A DNA stretch of 64,000 nt from Annona cherimola. Taxonomy: Eukaryota > Streptophyta > Magnoliopsida > Magnoliales > Annonaceae. Shown here in pieces: positions 20,870 to 32,599 of the stretch (its first letter is position 1; each line of letters begins with the position of its first letter). The DNA is taken from NCBI GenBank assembly GCA_030490835.1, contig CM059972.1, positions 6,354,264-6,418,263 on the forward strand, written 5' to 3'. The notes under the pieces are model-generated. The model saw only the letters and a list, made by a program, of their open reading frames with translations, had not been told where the DNA came from and ran no database searches. Made by a program: the position numbers and the translations under genes.

Positions 20870-21425
20870 AATCAGCAACAATTATAATCTCTCAAAATTA
20901 CAGAAAAATTAATTTGTGCTGGAATTCTCGCGGCAATCGCCCAAACAAAGCCATTCTGACAATTCAATAAAAAATACATCGGAACTGGTAACTAATCATC
21001 CCCAAAGAAAAAAAAATTGAGAAAGGGAAGAAAATGACCCCTGATCCTATGCTCCCGGGAGCATGCAGTGCTGCATGCTCCTGGGCGCATACACCTATTT
21101 TTTTATTTTTTTTACAATAGTGTTAATTTATATGTATTTAATATGTGTATAATATTTACCATTTTTGGAAAGTTTTAGATATTTATTTTTGATTTTTGAA
21201 AATCAGTGACATTTTAGGTAATTTTAAATTACTAAAATGCCACTGATTTTTAAAAATCCGAAATAAATATCTAAAAATCTTCAAAAATGGTAAAAATTAA
21301 TATATACGTTAAATACACTTAGGTTAACAAGTTCATAAAAAAATTTAAAATAAAAATAAAAAAATAAGTATATGTGCCTCGGGAGCATAGGATTAAGGCC
21401 GAAGAAAACGGGACTATAAGGATAT
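20870..21425. other. Left side of the Gypsy insertion site; holds palindrome P5
   Basis: No ORF. On the minus strand it continues the sequence of 29066-29470 across the Gypsy insertion. It may be intron or UTR of a broken gene (low support). Confidence 0.3.
21045..21395. repeat. Palindromic element P5 with CCCGGG-containing ends
   Basis: Left end ATCCTATGCTCCCGGGAGCA, right end CCTCGGGAGCATAGGATTAA. The centre near 21220 is a clean palindrome (AATTTTAAATT flanked by inverted CATTTTAG / CTAAAATG). The left end is itself a nested palindrome (GGAGCATGCAGTGCTGCATG). Confidence 0.75.
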
Positions 21426-22070
21426 TGTAACATACCGGTCCAGAAAAGTGATCCCGGCCCGTGTATTTAATGCAATTTCCCAAGATCAATCACACATTTA
21501 TGGCAAAATTAATTATTATAATTTCATAAAAATTTCAAAAATTCCACTTCTACTAGTCATGTTCCCATTATTACATCAAGGCATAAAAAAATTTACAAGT
21601 CTATCATTCTCAATACATGCCTTTAAAATAAATAAATAGAAATAATTATTCTTGAAAATCTTCTTGTAAATCTCAAAACGCTAGTGTCCCACTTGATTTG
21701 ATACACCTCACGTAGCTTTCTGTCCTTCCACAATTCTATCTCCCGACCTTTCTTATGGATGCATCTCTACACCCACTCCCCAAACGCCTTTTTATAAGAG
21801 GGTTCTTGTAGATTTCCTAAAATTCTAGGAAAGGTATAAAAGATAAAATTATCACTTTAACTTAAATTCTAATTAAACTAAATCTTATCTCATCTCATCT
21901 CATCTTATCCGGTGGAGAGATAGAGATAAAATTTGTTTTAAAATTAAATTCTATCTTAACCACTTTATCTAGGAGAGTTTTTATCTCATCCTATCTTATC
22001 CTGTGGGGCCCGTATGTTTGGGGAGACAAAAATACAAAAATTAATTATATTTTTTTTCTAATATTTTACA
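21426..22070 (-). repeat. Chromovirus 3' LTR
   Basis: 645 bp, TGTAACATACCGG on the + strand at left to TATTTTACA at right. It contains a CTCATCTCATCTCAT repeat. Confidence 0.94.
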
Positions 22071-22113
22071 TTCTCCCTACCTTATAAAGTTTCGTCCTCG
22101 AAACTTGCAATAG

Positions 22114-22653
22114 TCATGATAGATTTTGGAACAATTCCGGGCAGATTCTACGAATATCGTCCTCTAGCTCCCACGTTGCTTCCCGCTCACCGTGGTTGCT
22201 CCATTGCACTAGAACGTGCCGAATTGTCCTCCTCTTTAACTGCTTCTAGAGACTATCCAAGATTCGAACAGGACGTTCTGGATGAGTTAAATCTTCCTCG
22301 ATCTCATATTGTTCGGTTGACAAAATATGCGTCGAATCGGCTACATACTTTCTTAATTGTGAGATATGGAAGACATTATGAACATTTGCTAGCGAAGGAG
22401 GCAATGCTAGCCGATAGGCAACACCGCCTATAATTTCCAATATCTCAAAAGGTCCAATATATCGAGGAGATAATTTGCCTTTTACTCCGAAACGAGTCAC
22501 ACCTTTAGTGGGAGAGACTTTTAAAAAGACTAACTCGCCTACTGTAAATTGTAGGTCTCTTCGTCTGCCGTCAGCATACTTTTTCTGGCGATCTTGCGCT
22601 GCTTCTAATCGTCGTCTAATAGTTCGAACCACATCAGCAGCTTGCTGAACCAA
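22114..22653 (-). pseudogene. Integrase C-terminus and chromodomain, one in-frame stop
   Basis: The integrase tail has the [19 protein letters not shown] motif and [10 protein letters not shown]. After PVRILDSL a TAG (22246-22248) interrupts; the same frame continues through a chromodomain-like segment (RTIRHVLVQWSNHGEREATW, then ELEDDI) to a TGA at 22114-22116. The chromodomain places the element among plant chromoviruses, most like Tekay/Del, and is thought to guide integration to particular chromatin. Confidence 0.82.
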
Positions 22654-22798
22654 GGCTGGAGCTAAAAATTATCGCGTACCAATTTCTTCCCAATAAACAG
22701 GCGTTTGACACCTTTTTCCATACAGAGCTTCAAACGGAGCCATACCAATACTAGCCTGATAACTATTGTTATAGGCAAATTCAACCAAAGACAAATGC

Positions 22799-25502
22799 TC
22801 ATCCCATGAACCAGGAAAATCTAATGCACAAGCTCTTAATAAAATCTTCTAAAATTTGAATAGTTCTTTCAGACTGACCATCCGTCTGCGGGTGATATGT
22901 AGTGCTTAACCGCAACTCTGTTCCCATACATTTTTGTAATTTTTGCCAAAAATCGGAAATAAACCGTCGATCTCTGTCTGACACAATGGAAACAGGGACA
23001 CCATGTAAACGAACAATCTCCCGCAGGTACAGATCTGCCATTTGATCCATTCTAAAGGTCATGTGATAGGGCAAGAAGTGAGCAGATTTAGTAAGTCTGT
23101 CCACCACTACCCATACAGCATCACAACGAGCTTGCATCCTAGGGAGAGCCGTCACAAAGTCCATGGTAATATGCTCCCATTTCCACTCTGGTATTTCTAA
23201 AGGTTGCAACAATCCAACTTGCCTTTTTCGTTCAGCTTTGACCTGCCGACATACTAAGCACTGAGACACAAATTTGGCACACTCGACACGCAGCCTTTTC
23301 CACCAGAAACTTTGTCTCAAATCTTTGTACATCTTGGTACTACCAGGGTGCACAGAAAATTTAGACTGATGGGCTTCCTCTAAAATTTCTCGTCGTAGCT
23401 TATCATCTCTGGGCACAACTAACCTTCCCCGAAAAAGTAGTGTGCCATCAGGACTGCAACCGAAATCTGAGGGATCTCCATTCTTTAACTTCTCTAAAAC
23501 ACGAAGAATAAGTTTATCTTGTTTCTGAGCCTGCTTTATCCGATCAATCAGTGTTGACTGAATTTGTAAAGCACTTATTCTTCGAATTTCTTATCGAGTT
23601 ACCACTTCTAACTGCAATGATTGAATTTCTCTTATTAGAGGCAATTGTTGAGTAATCCAAATTGCAGTACAGAATTTACGACTTAGAGCATCAGCAACCA
23701 CATTTGCTTTGCCGGGGTGATATTGAATACTAATATCATAGTCTTTTAGTAACTCTAACCATCTTCTCTGTCGGAGGTTCAACTCTTTTTGAGAGAAAAT
23801 GTATTTCAGGCTCTTATGGTCTGTAAAGATTTCGGTTTTCTCACCATACAAGTAGTGTCGCCATATTTTTAAAGCAAACACCACTGCGGCTAATTTCAGG
23901 TCATGGGTAGGGTAATTTTGTTCATAGGGTCTTAACTGCCTAGATGCATAGACAATTACCCTACCTTGCTGCATAAGTACACAACCGAGACCTTTTCTAG
24001 ACGCATCACTATACACCACATAGTTTTCGCCAGTGATCGGCAAGGCTAAAATTGGCGTTGAAGTTAAGCGACTCTTCAATTCTTTTGAAACTTTTCTCAC
24101 AAGGATCTGACCAGATAAATTTAGTATTTTTGTGGGTTAACCTGGTGAGTGGTATTGCAATGCTTGAGAAATCTTCTACGAATTTTCGATAATACCTTGC
24201 CATACCCAGAAAACTTCTAACCTCAGTTACAGTAGTCGGTCTACCCCAATTGGTTATAGCTTCTATCTTCTTTGGGTCTACTGATACACCATCACTGCTA
24301 ACCACATGACCTAAGAAGGTCACACTGTCCATCCAAAACTCACATTTCTTTAGTTTGGCATACAACTTGTGTTCTCTTAGGGTCTGTAGCACTTCTCTTA
24401 GATGACCAACATGTTCTGCCTCTCCTTTGGAATACACTAGAATATCATCAATAAATACCACAACACACTTGTTTAAGAACTGTCGAAATACCCTATTCAT
24501 AAGGTCCATAAATGCTGCCGGGGCATTGGTTACTCCGAATGGCATAACTAAAAATTCATAATGACCATACCGGGTTCTAAAAGCTGTCTTAGATATACCT
24601 TCATCACGAACTTTCAACTGATGATATCCTGACCGTAGATCTATTTTGGAGAAGACCGATGCACCTTGCAGTTGATCAAAGAGATCATCAACTCGGGGAA
24701 GTGGATATTTATTCTTTATTGTTACCTTATTAAGCTCTCTGTAATCGATGCACAGCCTTATACTGCCATCTTTCTTCTTTACAAAAAGCACAGGTGCTCC
24801 CCATGGTGATTTACTAGGTCGAATAAATCCTAAATCGAGAAACTCTTGCAACTGTATATTTAATTCTTTCAATTTTGCATGAGCCATTCGATAAGGGGCT
24901 TTTGAAATTGGAGTAGTACCGGGCATCAATTCTATGATGAAATCAACTTCTCTTTCTGGGGGTACTCCCAGCAACTCTTTTGGAAACACATCCGGAAATT
25001 CATGAACAATCGGAATGTCTTCCAACTTAACCTCTTTATCTTCTATTGCTAGAACTGAAACCAGACATCCTTGCCAACCCTTTCTAATAAGGTTCCTAGC
25101 TTGAAAAGTTGATATGAGGTGGGGCACTACCAATTGACTTCCCTTGAAATCAATGCTTTGTTTATCGGATCCTCTTAAGCTTACACGATGCTCACGAGGG
25201 TAAATTCCATGTACCCACTCAGTTAGCCAATTCATTCCCAAAATGACATCTAGATCTTTCATAGGTATGATTAAAAGATCTACTGGGATGGTCAAACTTT
25301 GAATTTCTAGGGTACAAGTCATACAAGCATGTCTAATCAATAAACTACCCCCAACAGGTGATGTGACCCGGACATCCCAAGTTAACTTGGTAACTTTCAA
25401 TTTATGCTCTTGCACGAACTCTTCAGATATAAAAGAACTTTCCGCACCTGTGTCAAATAATACTCGAGCAAAAATACCACAGATTTGAATAATACCTGCC
25501 AC
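22799..25502 (-). pseudogene. Chromovirus Pol: protease, RT, RNase H, integrase (broken)
   Basis: Protease has [10 protein letters not shown] near 25460. RT follows with [20 protein letters not shown] and catalytic [10 protein letters not shown] frameshift near 24100 leads to RNase H ([28 protein letters not shown], then [15 protein letters not shown]). A stop near 23591 is followed by the integrase zinc motif (HQSKFSVHPG ... CLVCRQVKAE) and DDE core (ITMDFVTALPR, SDRDRRFISDFW, TDGQSERTIQILED). Another frameshift near 22830 breaks the integrase. All catalytic motifs remain readable, so damage is by indels and stops rather than long divergence. Confidence 0.9.
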
Positions 25503-25539
25503 TGTCTCCGCCGGTGATTGGGTTTGCTTAGGTATTTGG

Positions 25540-27043
25540 GCACGGATTTGTGCTTGAGCTGGTAAAACTGGCTGTCGTCCCCACCACCTTGGTACTGTTT
25601 TCCACCTTGGTACTGTTGTCCCGCTGGTCTACCAACTGGACGATTCTGCCCCTGCTGTTGTGGTTGTCCGACATTTCTTGCTATTGGACAATCCTTAATG
25701 ATGTGACCAGGTTGTCCGCAGTTGTAGCATACGAAACCGACGACACAATTTGATGGTCGATGACCAGTCTTTCCGCACTTGAAGCATTTGCAAAGTCCGG
25801 TATGAAACTTTCCGCATCTGTTGCACTTAGGGATTTTTTTCTTCTTTTGAAATCCTCCATTCTTTCCACTTCCCTCGACTCTAGTTTGCCCCGAAGAAGA
25901 CTGTCTGATCTGCTTCTTTCCCGAATGATTTTTTACTGGTGATCGTTCCCTTTTCAGGTAACGCCGATCAAGTTCAGCGGTATCACTCTCAACTAAGAGA
26001 GCATTATCAACTGCATCACCATAGGTTTTATTGCGGCAAAGTATTACTCGACTACGTATACCCTCAGCAAGACCATCCTCAAACTTGCGGATCCGACTAT
26101 ATTCTTCCCATTCTAAACTTGGAGCAAACTGAAGCAGAGAGTTGAACTTTGTTTCATACTCGGCCACCGTCATAGTGTCTTGCTTCAATTCAGCAAACTC
26201 TCGGGCCTTCGAAATTTTAACAGAAGATAGAAAGAATTTGGCGAAAAAGGATTCCTTAAATTTATCCCAAGTTACATTTTCTTTTCTACTGTTGAAGACA
26301 CGTTGTTGTGTCTTCCACCATCGATAGGCCTCTCCACTTAGTTTGAACGGAGCAAATAAAATTTTCTGTCGGTTATCACAACCCAGAAAGTCAAAAATCT
26401 TTTCCATCGCCTCGATCCAATGCTCGGCAGCTAAACAATCACCACCGGCAAAGGATGTGGGTTTTTGACGATGGAATGCATCAGCATCTCGCCGATCCAT
26501 TTCTAGCTGTTCAGGACAAACCGTGGTTGCAATACTCAGACTTTCTACAACTATTCCTTGAGCTTTATCACTAGCTCCTCTGTTTGCCTGGTTCGAGACC
26601 TCCACTTCTTCCTGCCTACCAAATTCTGATTTTTCTTCTAAAACCCGAGCACCAGGGTTTTGATCTGGCCCTTCTCTTTGACTCCCATGCATACTAGCAG
26701 TCGACTGATGTTCATCATACTCGTGGTGACGGTGCTCTTGGTTTCTTAGCACTGCTGATGATTGCTGTTGAACAATCTGTTCTAGCTGTGCTTGCATCCG
26801 TTCCCACTGACGAAAAGCCTCTGTCTGAAACACTGCAAATATTTTCTCTTGTTCATTCAGACGCTACTCAAGCATGTTAGTTCTGGTCGGAGATTCAACT
26901 AGAGCTTTATCCTTCCTTCTACTGGGCCTTTTTCTAGGCTCAACTTCTGGTTGGTCCTTAGCCTGCTTCTTTCGCTGCTTTTTACTAGGATATTGCTCTG
27001 GGTGACCAGGTTGGGCATTCAGATCATCGGAATTACTTTCCAT
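25540..27043 (-). CDS. Chromovirus Gag (one nonsense codon, frameshift at the end)
   Basis: The likely start is the ATG at 27043 ([20 protein letters not shown]). A basic stretch follows, then a TAG at 26864-26866, and the frame then stays open past protease. Features: retrotransposon Gag core ([50 protein letters not shown]) and zinc knuckles including [14 protein letters not shown] and [14 protein letters not shown]. Gag forms the virus-like particle and packages RNA. Near 25540-25565 the frame shifts, so the tail up to 25397 is out of frame with protease. Confidence 0.85.
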
Positions 27044-27137
27044 TCTGGCATAGAAGAGAAATATGGTCTCAATAAATATTCTTAAGCAAACAGGAACAAT
27101 CGTAACTTTTATAAAATATATATATATATATTACAAC

Positions 27138-28278
27138 CTAATTTGCATATTTGCTAAAAGGACAATTTTCCTTGAGGTGATCAGAGGAATGACATAGGAA
27201 ACAAACTCGACTACCATATGGACATGCCTTAGCTGTATGTCCATTGGTACCACAAAAATAACACACCAACTCAGTTAAAATGGGTCGTTGGTTATAAAAA
27301 GTCCTTGGTTCCTTTCTGGTGTAGGCTTCCTTAGAATCGACTCTAGTCTGCACGTCTTGACCCTGTGGCCGCATAGAGGATAACTTGTGAGTAGCCTGAG
27401 AAGGTACTCCCTGTGTCTCTACCTCAGTACAGACAGGATCTGGGCTGGGTCCTTGAACAGGAAAAACTTCCTTCTGCAGCTTTGGACTAGATTCAACCGT
27501 TACCTTTAGCTTGGGTATAGTAAGGAACTCACCCATAGCCTTAGGTATATCAACAGCCTTAGGTACATCCACCTCTTTGGGCACATCCACAGCCTTGGGT
27601 ACATCCACTGCCTTGGGTTCATCTACAGCCTTGGGTACATTAGCAGCTTCAAACTCATCCATAGCTTTGGGCACATCCTTAGCTTTAGGTACATTAGCGG
27701 CTTTGAACTCATCCATGACATTGGGTACATCAGCAGTTTTGAGCTCATCCAGGGCTTTGGGTATGTTAATAGGTTTTATCTTAGGCTTTGTAACAGCAAC
27801 CTTAGTCCGTATTGAAGGTTTTCTTAAAGTTGAAGGACTATCCTGTTTTAGGGTTCCAGCCATCCGAGGTAGGGGTACAGCCTTCTTAGATGTAGGTACA
27901 GCCTGAGTTTCAGCTTTTCTTTTCTTAGGCTTCTCATCCTCTATGGATTTTTGGGTACGCAACCTTTTACTTTTATCTGCCAAGGTTTCATTATCTAGCT
28001 CCATTTCTGGGTCAGTCATTAATTGGGTTACTGATTTCTTACCCTTCTCCCTATTTAGATTTCTAACCCGAGGTTTAACAGGTATAGGTGGGGTGGCAGC
28101 ATCCACAGCCTCTAGGATCCTATCCAGCTTTTTATTTAGGGCTTGGTACTGTAAATAGGATTCCTTTCTCCAGGTTAGAACCTGTTTTTTGTAGGGCACT
28201 TAACCTTTCTTGGGTAGTAGGGAGAGTCTTTCTTTGCTTTTTAGGTGTAGGGTAAACCGATGCACCCGAACTGACCAT
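27138..28278 (-). CDS. Extra ORF upstream of gag: basic, repeat-rich protein with two zinc knuckles
   Basis: This sense-strand ORF sits between the 5' LTR and gag, where ordinary chromoviruses have none. The 353-codon frame opens at 28199 on a GTG directly after a stop. An ATG at 28278 begins another frame that meets it at a run of six A (complement of about 28185-28190), so one extra base probably separates start from body. Seen: helical N-terminal part; basic patches (LNREKGKKS, KPKKRKAE) resembling a nuclear signal; about 90 residues of degenerate VPKAVD/VPKAMD repeats; two CCHC knuckles near the C terminus, CYFCGTNGHTAKAC (~313-326) and CFLCHSSDHLKENC (~333-346). Nucleic-acid binding is inferred from the knuckles. 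It ends 95 nt before the gag ATG. I know of no named family; Ogre-type elements also have an ORF before gag, but no similarity is evident to me. Confidence 0.72.
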
Positions 28279-28403
28279 TTTCTGGACTCAAAAAGAAAAC
28301 ATAGGGTTAGATTTGTAAATCCATTTCAAATTTTTTTTTAAAAAAAATTTATTATAATAATTAATAAGCCATATTTTATATGTGTGACTGCTCTGATACC
28401 ATC

Positions 28404-29065
28404 TGTAACATACCGGTCCAGAAAAGTGATCCCGGCCCGTGTATTTAATGCAATTTCCCAAGATCAATCACACATTTATGGCAAAATTAATTATTATAAT
28501 TTCATAAAAATTTCAAAAATTCCACTTCCACTAGTCATGTTCCCATTATTACATCAAGGCATAAAAAAAATTTACAAGTCTATCATTCTCAATACATGCC
28601 TTTAAAATAAATAAATAGAAATAATTATTCTTGAAAATCTTCTTGTAAATCTCAAAACGCTAGTGTCCCACTTGATTTGATACACCTCACGTAGCTTTCT
28701 GTCCTTCCACAATTCTATCTCCCGACCTTTCTTATGGATGCATCCCTACACCCACTCCCCAAACGCCTTTTTATAAGAGGGTTCTTGTAAGTTTCCTAAA
28801 ATTCTAGGAAAGGTATAAAAGATAAAATTATCACTTTAACTTAAATTCTAATTAAACTAAATCTTATCTCATCTCATCTCATCTTATTTCATCTCATCTT
28901 ATCCGGTGAAGAGATAGAGATAAAATTTATTTTAAAATTAAATTCTATCTTAACCACTTTATCTAGGAGAGTTTTTATCTCATCCTATCTTATCCTGTGG
29001 GGCCCGTATGTTTGGGGAGACAAAAATACAAAAATTAATTATATTTTTTTTTCTAATATTTTACA
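28404..29065 (-). repeat. Chromovirus 5' LTR
   Basis: 662 bp. It matches the 3' LTR apart from a few substitutions and an extra 17 bp in the CATCT repeat region (about 28870-28905). Confidence 0.94.
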
Positions 29066-29700
29066 GATATGAATCCATCAGAACGCACCCATTCTCAAGC
29101 AAATCTGATTTTCCAAGCATGCAAGTGCAACCCAGAACAGAACAAGATAAGCTATTGGTTATCTAGAGGATTGCTTCAATTGTCAGAACATCTAAAATTT
29201 CATATTTTCCGAGTTCCGCAAGAGATTAAAACCATAAAAAGACCCGGCAGTCGCTTCTGGCGAATATACTTCCAGGGAAATCTAACAGTCGGAGAAGACG
29301 GGGAAAACACGGCGGCGACGGTGCGGAGGGAATCTCTGCAGCGGAATAAACATGAGGGAGATGGGGCGTCATCACAGGTTTCCGGCTGAAGAGAACTTCC
29401 CTGCTGATTTCTGCAGGCTGCCACCTATACTATATATGGAGAGGAAAATCAACTGGACGGAAGTCGACCCAAACCAGCAATGAAGGAGACGGATCTGACG
29501 TGGTAAAGATGGATTGCCGCTGGATGTTGGAGGCGGTTGATAGGAGAGTCGAGGGTAGGGGTATAATAGGAAATCTAAAATTGAAGGGTTGTATCCCCAA
29601 CCGAGCCAAAATTAAAAGGTTGATTTTTGCTATAGATGAAACTTGAATGTTGGATTAGCTATTCTCGAAAACTTAAGAGAACCATCTCGGCAAACCCAAC
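29066..29700 (-). other. Right side of the Gypsy insertion site, possible 5' gene fragment
   Basis: GC-rich for this window. On the minus strand there is a TATA-like CCATATATAGTATAGG (about 29425-29440), then an open frame of 74 codons (29424-29200) rich in S, P and R. No domain is recognised. It could be a broken first exon whose continuation lies left of the Gypsy (20870-21425). Equally, it may be non-coding. Confidence 0.2.
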
Positions 29701-29714
29701 CCCCGCCACACCCA

Positions 29715-29738
29715 CCCCCCCCCCCCCCCCCCCCCCCC
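29715..29738. repeat. Poly(C) tract
   Basis: 24 consecutive C within a longer C/A-rich run. Such a tract is unusual in this AT-rich DNA and may be of uncertain length in the assembly. Confidence 0.9.
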
Positions 29739-29739
29739 A

Positions 29740-31000
29740 CACAATCTTTCCATATGAATTGACCTGTTAACTAAGAAACTATTCCACTTTTTTTTTTTTA
29801 TCATTATTTTATAATTTAATTATTCTTTTACATTTTTCGTACAATTATCTTATTATTATTTTTTATTTTCAATTTATTTCTATCATGTTACTTGACCCTC
29901 GTAATTTTCAAAATTTACTACATTCTTACTTTCCATTCCCACCTATTGCATTTTTCCCAGTTAATCTCGACGCTGCATGAAAAACCATGCAGAATATCAA
30001 TTCCTCCTCTTTGACAACTGGGTGGTGTCCAGTTGGTCCCAGGCGGTGGGGCGCAAACGGTTAGCCGGAGTTTCAGTCTTCTCGTGAGTGGAAGTTAAAT
30101 TTGTAATGCCTGGTAATGGAGAATTTACAAGATACCCTTCTATAGTGTGAGAGAGTTGTAAATAACCTTATTACAATGCCTATAATAACAATGAAAATAA
30201 TAATAATAATAATAATTCCTCCTCCTAATTAGTTTCTCAGTCCGTCGTCTCGTCCGCCATATATAAATATGCCAACCTACAATGTAACCCCCAGATCAGT
30301 AAAATATTCCATCAGTCAAAACTATCTAATCTCAAGATCAGTAAATTTTGCATTTCCGCAGTAGCCCATAACGTAACTACTAACCACCAGATGAAAGACC
30401 AGGTCTGATATATGCAATTTGAAACCATTCTACTGTTAACCGTGGTGCATGTATGCTAGCTATACCATTGATTAAAGAATCCATACTAAATTGTTTGTCT
30501 GGCCTCATATCTTGAAATAAAATTATGTTTTATAATTTTAACTCAAAAGTGAATTTTGGTGATTTCTATGCTGTATGATCAGTTTCATGGACTTTATTAG
30601 GAGTTCGTACTATATTGTCTCCAACGTTGTGAAGTAATGACACTTGCATTTATTTTCTTACCTGTGGAGTCAGTAACATTATCTTCACGTTCAAATTGAT
30701 TTGCAAGTGTACGAAATAGAGATTCATTAATCATTTCCTTTTTTCTTAATCTCCTAGACCCATAAGTATTAGTAGAATTAAATCACCTAAAACCAAACCT
30801 AAAATTTTAATCGGATTTTATCAATTCATTCGTCATGGCCTAAAAAAGGGGTTCGTTGGAAGGAACTGATTGCTTTCCATCATTGCCAAACCAACAATTA
30901 GCCAACTATGATTTGACCTTCTGCAATTTTAGTATTCAACTCAGAAATTAAAACATCAGAACATAAAAGATTGCACATATATATATATACAAAAAATTGT
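29740..31000. other. AT-rich intergenic DNA, nothing identified
   Basis: No ORF of interest in either strand. It contains a short (AAT)n run near 30200 and a (TA)n run near 30980. Confidence 0.5.
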
Positions 31001-31990
31001 ATATTTTTTTACGACGTACGTATGAACTTAATTTATTGAAAAGTCATGACATATACGAAATTTTGAGATGCAAAGCGCCCCTATAACAATAAAAACTGTA
31101 ATCATCACCTTTTTCGAATAAATAATATGGATGAATATTATATAATAATGACATCATAAATAAAAAATTGAATCGGCTACATACATGTATATTTATTGGC
31201 ACAATAATAGAGTCATATTTCAAGGTCGCTCACGCTTGTATGCCAAATGATCATTACCGACCAGCGATTTCGGACTGGTCAAAAAAAATATTTATAAACA
31301 TGTTAATCTAGTTATATTTAATCTATAAACCAAGTTTTACCATTTTTGAATATGTATATATTTATTTTGGATTTTAAAATATAAGGGTATTTAAGTCATT
31401 TTAAATATAAATATAACTAGATTAACATGTTTATAAAAATATTTTTTCAAAAAAAACAAAAAAATATATTTTTGGACCAGTGCTCCACTTATATTACCCT
31501 TTTCAAAAATTTCTTACATCAATATTTAAGCTCAAGAAAAATCTTTTTATATATGAATTTCGTATTTTTTAATTTAAAATATTTTGAATTTCAAAAATAC
31601 AAATAAAAATTTTCATGCCCTAACCCAAGAAATTTGTTTTATTTTTATTTTTCGAAATATAAAACTACATATTAAAAATCATAAAAATATAAAAATGCAT
31701 ATTAAAAACTATTTGGACCCTCATATTCATTAATAATAAAAAACTAGAACAAGTAAACGTTGAAACGTGAATATTATGATAATCAGTTCGCGTAAGTTCA
31801 AGACAATCAAATCTAAAGATCTATGATAAAAAAATCCAAAGACCTATTTTAATTTTAATTTTCTTTTCGAGTTTTAAAAGTTTGTAATATTTAATCTGAT
31901 CTTACGCTATTTTCATTCTAATGTCAATTAATGTCTTTTGGTTTGGACTATAAATTTTTCCCTTCCCCCAAAGGCTATCTACAAACCCGA
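31000..31990. repeat. DRP4 unit C, distal upstream flank
   Basis: Homologous to 7330-8060 (unit B) and to 45240-45700 (unit D): shared GTCATGACATATACGAAATT and CATTAATAATG-type blocks, in the same order. It is interrupted by palindrome P6. Confidence 0.65.
31255..31492. repeat. Palindromic element P6 inserted in the unit C flank
   Basis: Ends are GACCAGCGATTTCGGACTGG and TTTTTGGACCAGTGCTCC. The inner arms TAAACATGTTAATCTAGTTA and TAACTAGATTAACATGTTTA are exact complements. Unit B lacks it at the same place (about 7525, between CTTGTATTACCC and its left flank), so it is an insertion. Confidence 0.78.
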
Positions 31991-32239
31991 TCACTTTGGA
32001 CCAACATTTCTATGTAGAAAAAGTCGGATTCAGTAGAAAATACGATTTTCACTCTCATCTATGTATTATATGATAAATGATTTGACATTTAACTATTCAA
32101 CAATCTATTTTTAATTTTACATTTATATTTTTATTATTTTTCTTCTAATTAGGTTATTTATTCCAAATTTTCTTCTATTATAGCACATTAAAATTGGAGC
32201 CCGATTATATACATTAGCTAAAATATAATATTCATTAAT

Positions 32240-32545
32240 TTTTACGGTGAGTTATATTTATTTATTTATTGTTCATAAATATATTTTCCTAAGCATCTTC
32301 AATTTATATACTAAATTTTGTTATTTTAAAATACTTTTATAGATTTATTTTTAATTTTTAAAATAAAGTTTTTTAAGTTGTGAAAAATAACTTAAACACC
32401 CTTGAAATTGATAATTTTAAAAAAAATGAGGATAAGTATATAAAAGTATTGTAAAATGGTAAAACTTGATATGCAAATTAAATACAATTAAAAAATATAT
32501 TTATAGAGAAAAATTAAATAAAAATAATATAAAATAAATAAAAAT
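32240..32545. repeat. Palindromic element P12 (AT-rich)
   Basis: Inverted AT-rich arms around about 32395 (ATACTTTTATAGATTTATTT on the left against its rough complement on the right). The family is judged by composition and core blocks only. Confidence 0.4.
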
Positions 32546-32599
32546 TACATTTTAACTTAAAATACATTACAGTATAATCATATATATGCTATGTTAAAA

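Larger units (their letters stand above)
21426..29065 (-). mobile_element. Tekay/Del-like chromovirus (Ty3/Gypsy LTR retrotransposon)
   Basis: 7.64-kb element on the minus strand with LTRs at 21426-22070 and 28404-29065 (TG...CA) and a perfect 5-bp target duplication GATAT (21421-21425 and 29066-29070). The primer site TGGTATCAGAGC (complement of 28390-28401) lies 2 nt from the 5' LTR; the polypurine tract is the complement of 22071-22084. Order on the minus strand: extra ORF, Gag, protease, RT, RNase H, integrase, chromodomain. LTRs differ at only a handful of sites plus one 17-bp indel in a CATCT repeat. The coding region nevertheless has several frameshifts and stops, so this copy is not autonomous. 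Confidence 0.95.

Noticed and set aside
22116..22433. + strand 105-codon ORF at the chromovirus 3' end
   Set aside because: Antisense to the integrase tail and chromodomain, which carry recognisable motifs.
27511..27906. + strand 131-codon ORF rich in LGTSTAL repeats
   Set aside because: It is the antisense reflection of the VPKAVD repeat region in the chromovirus extra ORF.
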